Part shown: positions 59,949 through 64,000 of the stretch, piece by piece
Layout of the letters: every line of letters begins with the position of its first letter
Numbering within the stretch: the stretch's first letter is position 1
Origin: Candida dubliniensis CD36
Lineage: Eukaryota; Ascomycota; Pichiomycetes; Serinales; Debaryomycetaceae
DNA: 64,000 nucleotides
Direction: 5' to 3'
Assembly (NCBI RefSeq): GCF_000026945.1
Contig: NC_012860.1
Location: forward strand, 2,542,001 to 2,606,000
Made by a program: the position numbers and the translations under genes
Notes under the pieces: model-generated
What the model saw: the letters and a program-made list of their open reading frames with translations, nothing else
What the model was told of the DNA's origin: nothing
Database searches by the model: none

Positions 59949-61016
59949 TGTTGATGTGATTGCAATAAAAGGTTATTTATTGATATTGAATAGAAATAAG
60001 AAAAAAAAAAAAACTTTCAGATTTCATCAAAACCTTGGTTGGTATTTATAGACTTTTTGAATGCCTGTTATTGATTGTTTGGAAATTAGAAAATGTATAT
60101 TGATTCACTATTGATTAATACAAGTGTTGAACAGCCACATTTTCTTGGTTTATTCTTGGATAGTTAGTCTTTAGTTATGTTTTGTAAAGCAAATAGATAA
60201 CAAAATCTGAACCAACCACCAAAACCACAGTTGGAATTTTCCACTTGGATGACACTTGTGGCTACAGGGTTGGTTTTAGTTAAAGTCACGATGTGTTGTC
60301 GTCATACCAATCCAGTGTGAGGTTCTAAACTATGATATAGCTCCAGTTTTCATTTAGCACACAACTTTACTGTGAATACTAGTTAACCAAAGTTGAAGGA
60401 GTTTGTTTGTTGTAGATTACCGTTTCGGACTTATGATAGCTCAGGAAAAGCTATTTGCACCAAAGTAAAGCAGGAAGCGTTGTTAAGTTCATTCACTATT
60501 ACAAGAATCAACTGTGGTTCAAGTGTATATTTGGATGAAGTTCTCAATATATAACTGTTTAGTCCTACAAATGTGTTTCTTTTTTTTTTTTTTTTCAGAA
60601 TTTTGCAACCAACATTAACTCACAGCTCGTGTTATGAAGAATGCAAGAGAAGAAAAGAAGGAAAGCTTCTTTTTTGTCGGTCAAACACGTACTTATTTGT
60701 AAAACTTGTAAGTCCCAGCTTAAAACTATTCAATGTTTCAAATTACGTTAGAATTAAACACATTGGCGAATACCTTCATATCCCTTATCCATGCTTTTTT
60801 AAATCGGATTGCTGGATTCCTCAATACTTCATTCTATCTTTTAACACAACTTCATCCCCTTTTTTGAAAATCAAATATTGATAGATTGGCAAACTGTTAA
60901 CTTATTTCAAAAATACTTGCTTCTACAGATGTGCAAGCTCACCTTGGAATTGATTCTAGATGTTCCTTCAACATGCAAGACTCTGGAAGTTGTTGTGTTA
61001 TAATTATGGAATGCAA

Positions 61017-61034
61017 CCCCCCCCCCCCCCCCCC
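61017..61034 (+). repeat. C18 homopolymer
   Basis: Eighteen consecutive C in otherwise AT-rich intergenic DNA. Prone to length variation and sequencing error. Confidence 0.9.
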
Positions 61035-62126
61035 AATTCCGTATCGCGAATAACGACTGAGCCTCCCTTTCGTTGGTGCATCGAGAAACCTGTTTTTTTT
61101 TTTTTTTTGGAAATTTGTGTAATCAATGCTGTGTAGACCAATACTTCGAAACACAGCCTACTTTCCAATAATTAATAATGCCAGTAAACTTCTATATAGT
61201 TTGTTACCTTGTTTTCAGTTCATGTACATTAGACAAAGCTGGAAGTGTATACTTGCTGTTCATTTTTCAGATACACCAAGTACCACCACATTAACCAAAC
61301 CCCTTCTTGCTTTCTTTATTAATGTCCCCGCCTCTTCTTTTGCTATTCCAAAAAACTAACACTTACACTAAACAAACACCACTTGAAATAAGACAAACAC
61401 TTTATAAAATCATTTTATTAAAAGAACAATAACTACACTTAAAACAATAATCTCCACTTCAGGTTGTAAAGTATCGCCCAATCGCTGCAATTTAGTTTTA
61501 TCTTGGTTTTCTTCGTCTCCCTTATACCAGTTGAACACTTTGCAACTTAATCGGGCTTTATTAAAGTTAAATACTTGTTCTATTTTTGTTCTCTCGTTTA
61601 GGTGCCCTGTGGTTGTCATAACCACTAACCTAGTGGCAACACAATTTAGATGATACCTACAGTTTAAACTTCAAATTCTGCCGAGCGGTTAGTAGTTTCA
61701 TTTGCTTTGTTAAATGGTAGCAGCAAGTAAAATGTGAATAGAAATTGATAAATGTTAGAAACCTGATTATAGGGTTTCTTTCTTTCTTCCCCTTAGCAGG
61801 AACGGGGTTGTTCTTCTATAGACGACCTATCATCTTCCCCTTGTGCTGGCGCGCATGGGTCTAGTGTTAATATAAACCGCTCTACATTTTTTGTTTACAT
61901 ATTTTCTTAATTAGGAAATGTGATTGTGAAAAAGAAAAAAGAGTTTCCCTCATAATTTTTACCTTGTAATACACCTACTAAACCACAGTGATTAATAGTC
62001 TACAAAACAACAAGCATTACAATTCACTTTGTTAAAGCAAATGAAATTTTCTCCTGACTAAAAGAGTTTGATTTTGGTTAATCATCCGTTGATTCCTGGC
62101 TAATGAGTTTCATTTAGTGAATTCAT

Positions 62127-62143
62127 ATATATATATATATATA
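62127..62143. repeat. TA dinucleotide repeat
   Basis: About eight to nine TA units in the upstream region of the last gene. Confidence 0.8.
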
Positions 62144-62736
62144 TTTTAAACCATCCCGTTAGAAAAAAAAAAAAAAAAATTATAAAAGCCAACCGTTACT
62201 TTCACATACATATACATATTTATTTTTACGATTAAGAATTGAAACTTTATTCTTAAAAACTGACTATTGAGTTATTCATTTAACATTACTAATCAAGAAA
62301 AGTGAAAAAAAAAGTGAGAATATATTCTATTGTGTTTTAATAATACTGGGTCGAAAGGGAGTGTATTTTATTTTTAACGATTAATTTGAAAATTCACACC
62401 ATCCATCGTCACAGTAAAAACACCACCACCACCACGCACACAACAAAAAAAAAATAACCCAATAACTTACTATTATTCTTTCTATTTTTAACTCATTCCA
62501 CTGACTTCCGATTATAAACAATAACATTTAATACCGCGACTACCACAACTAGCACTACTACTACTACCACAAAGCCCCCTTAAGTATATAAATACAGCAT
62601 TATATTAAACTCGTTTATTCCCTTGAAATATTTTGGGGAAAAAAAAAAAAGAAGAATTTCCAGCTTCCTGCGACTCGAGAGTATAACCAACCACCCATTT
62701 ACTCATCCTATTGGTCGCTTGCATAATTAACAAGAA

Positions 62737-64000
62737 ATGGGGTTATTGACAAAAATCAAAGAATCCAAACACAGAAGATCACAAACCAGAAGCTCGATAT
62801 TTCTGACGAATGAATCAGAAGCATCTCATACCTCAAGTGATACTTCAAATTATGAACCACCACAATCAGTTAAACAAGTTCCTACTGCCTTACTACCAAT
62901 GAGAAAACAGCGTCATCCTCGACCCAAGTCTGACTATGTGTATGAAAAGAGTTTACCGCAAGAGCCTGTGCATAATCGGTCTCGTTCAGAGGATGTCAAT
63001 GAATTGCCAATTCTTTCAATGGGTGATGAAACTTTGCAAGTACCATTGAATGAAATTAAGCAAGATATAGATCAAAAAAGCCAACTCGACCCAGTTTTGT
63101 CTAAACAAACTAATGCAAAACTTCATAGAAAATCACCATCCAACGATTATGATATAACGAACGGTTCACAGTATAACTCGAATTCTAATGTTAATGGATC
63201 GGATTACTCAAAACAAACAAGTTGTGATGACCAAAATCAACTGAGAGAAAAAAATATACAGCATGATCCTACAAAATCAGCTTTTGACTATTCGAATCCT
63301 CAAGTATCTCAGCCACAGCCAGAAAACTTACAACCCATGCATGAACAAATGCAAACCTCAGAATCCAAAGTACTGTACGAACCTGTTGACCAACATAATG
63401 ATTATCTGGAGCAGCAATCGCTGTATGCTAATCAACTGTTTAATTATTCACATTCGCCTGTTGCTGACCAACAACAATTATACTTGCAAGGAAACAATCC
63501 TCAAAGACAGAGCCCACGATTTTCATCTAATAATAATTTGTTTGCTCAGGAAAACCAAACATCAGAACAATTTAATGTGTGGCAACCAGACCAATTCTTC
63601 ACCCCTTATCAGATGTATCAAGCGAACTCATTCTACCAGCCAGTACCAGCAGTTACAACTTCATTTGCTAATGACGATAATAGTGCAGATGATCAAGAAA
63701 GCAATAGCTCTAGCAATTATGAAACATCTTCATCTGAAGAACTCGATGATGAAGAAGAAGAAGAAGGTGATAACGATGACGATGACGATTCTGTCAGTTC
63801 TGGTTCCACTGCTCCAGTCACTCAACATCCTTACTACGAACAATGGAGACGTTATTATGAGGCATTAGCAATGCAGCAGCAACAATTTATGAACCGTCAA
63901 TCAATGTATGGTCCTAACTTTCAGGGATTCAATCCAATGATGTATTTTGCAAATCCGCAAATGATGCAGATGCAAATGCAAATGCCTTATTTCTTCAACC
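62737..64000 (+). CDS. Acidic low-complexity protein, 3' end beyond the window
   Basis: Open from the ATG at 62737 to the end of the window (421 codons and one base, no stop). The N-terminus MGLLTKIKESKHRRSQTRSS is basic with Gly2, a possible N-myristoylation or membrane-association signal. The body is Ser/Gln/Asn-rich and disordered. An acidic block (SSEELDDEEEEEGDNDDDDD, about residues 334-353) is followed by an aromatic/Met-rich segment (PYYEQWRRYYEALAMQQQQ, then repeated QMQM). It contains at least five CTG codons, to be read as Ser. I do not recognise the protein; a polarity or RNA-granule scaffold is only a guess. Confidence 0.8.
   Translation, partial: MGLLTKIKESKHRRSQTRSSIFLTNESEASHTSSDTSNYEPPQSVKQVPTALLPMRKQRHPRPKSDYVYEKSLPQEPVHNRSRSEDVNELPILSMGDETLQVPLNEIKQDIDQKSQLDPVLSKQTNAKLHRKSPSNDYDITNGSQYNSNSNVNGSDYSKQTSCDDQNQLREKNIQHDPTKSAFDYSNPQVSQPQPENLQPMHEQMQTSESKVLYEPVDQHNDYLEQQSLYANQLFNYSHSPVADQQQLYLQGNNPQRQSPRFSSNNNLFAQENQTSEQFNVWQPDQFFTPYQMYQANSFYQPVPAVTTSFANDDNSADDQESNSSSNYETSSSEELDDEEEEEGDNDDDDDSVSSGSTAPVTQHPYYEQWRRYYEALAMQQQQFMNRQSMYGPNFQGFNPMMYFANPQMMQMQMQMPYFFN

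Larger units (their letters stand above)
59949..62736. other. 2.8 kb divergent intergenic region
   Basis: No supported gene. Small open frames (60573-60881, 61410-61625) have no ATG at their start or are low-complexity. It contains a run of 18 C (61017-61034), T and A tracts (60579-60596, 61092-61107, 62163-62179), a TA repeat (62127-62143) and, near 61676, an isolated GCCGAGCGGTTAG resembling a tRNA A box. Probably long promoters of the two divergent genes. Confidence 0.55.

Noticed and set aside
60573..60881. 102-codon frame in the right intergenic region
   Set aside because: Begins in a T tract with a non-ATG codon. No domain or conserved motif.
61410..61625. 71-codon minus-strand frame with a hydrophobic C-terminus, next to a TACTAAC at 61688-61694
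   Set aside because: The frame starts with GTG, and no GTATGT donor was found at a sensible distance. The length is within chance for AT-rich DNA.
61670..61760. Possible tRNA (GCCGAGCGGTTAG resembles an A box)
   Set aside because: No B box (GGTTCGANTCC-like) or acceptor stem follows.

Overview
The window is nuclear DNA from a budding yeast of the CUG-Ser (CTG) clade, most likely Candida albicans or a very close relative such as C. dubliniensis. The reasons are the AT-rich sequence, the rare introns with GTATGT and TACTAAC signals, and a run of genes recognisable as Candida orthologues (GIN1/MRC1, SAM2, PHO84, BTA1, ARO7, EDE1, GAR1, PLD1, SVP26, FUS1, EGD1, GAD1, MRF1). CTG codons should therefore be read as serine. 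Species and chromosome are inferred from memory of gene families and gene order, not from a database search.

Left flank (1-11,437): an unrecognised low-complexity protein, the replication-checkpoint mediator GIN1/MRC1, SAM2, a PAP2-type lipid phosphate phosphatase and GAD1. The last three lie in arm A of a 3.77 kb inverted repeat (7,664-11,437). Centre (11,438-48,406): about 37 kb of single-copy DNA. It holds PHO84 converging on the betaine-lipid synthase BTA1 (a phosphate-starvation pair), ARO7, a mitochondrial J-protein, a tiny Zn2Cys6 protein, a sulfonate dioxygenase, EDE1, GAR1, an EngB-type GTPase, a VanZ-like membrane protein, a DOPA-dioxygenase-like protein, PLD1, SVP26, a serine/homoserine acetyltransferase with a mitochondrial presequence, a FIT family protein, FUS1, another PAP2 phosphatase and EGD1. 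Right flank (48,407-64,000): arm B of the repeat (48,407-52,178), with a second intact GAD1, a second intact PAP2 phosphatase and a 5'-truncated SAM2 pseudogene. Then come a multispanning membrane protein, the SF3b subunit YSF3, a GATA factor, an Etr1/Mrf1-like reductase, a secreted PIR-like protein and the 5' part of an acidic low-complexity protein that runs off the window.

The most striking structure is the inverted repeat. Its arms are nearly identical over about 3.77 kb and face each other across 37 kb. They could invert the central block by homologous recombination and could mislead an assembly. The pseudogene shows that the SAM2 end of arm B is the derived copy. One 55-base patch in the arms differs at ten third-codon positions although almost everything around it is identical, which is what a gene-conversion boundary would leave.

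Two genes have canonical introns with short first exons (EDE1 and the VanZ-like gene). Promoter motifs suggest three regulatory themes: phosphate (CACGTG or CACGTTTT upstream of PHO84 and BTA1), sulfur (CACGTGA or AACTGTGGC upstream of SAM2, the sulfonate dioxygenase, the acetyltransferase and the Mrf1-like gene) and growth or cell cycle (PAC/RRPE at GAR1, ACGCGT at GIN1). Lipid metabolism recurs: three PAP2 phosphatases, phospholipase D, betaine-lipid synthase, a FIT protein and SVP26. I saw no complete tRNA or rRNA gene, no intact transposon and no CRISPR array.
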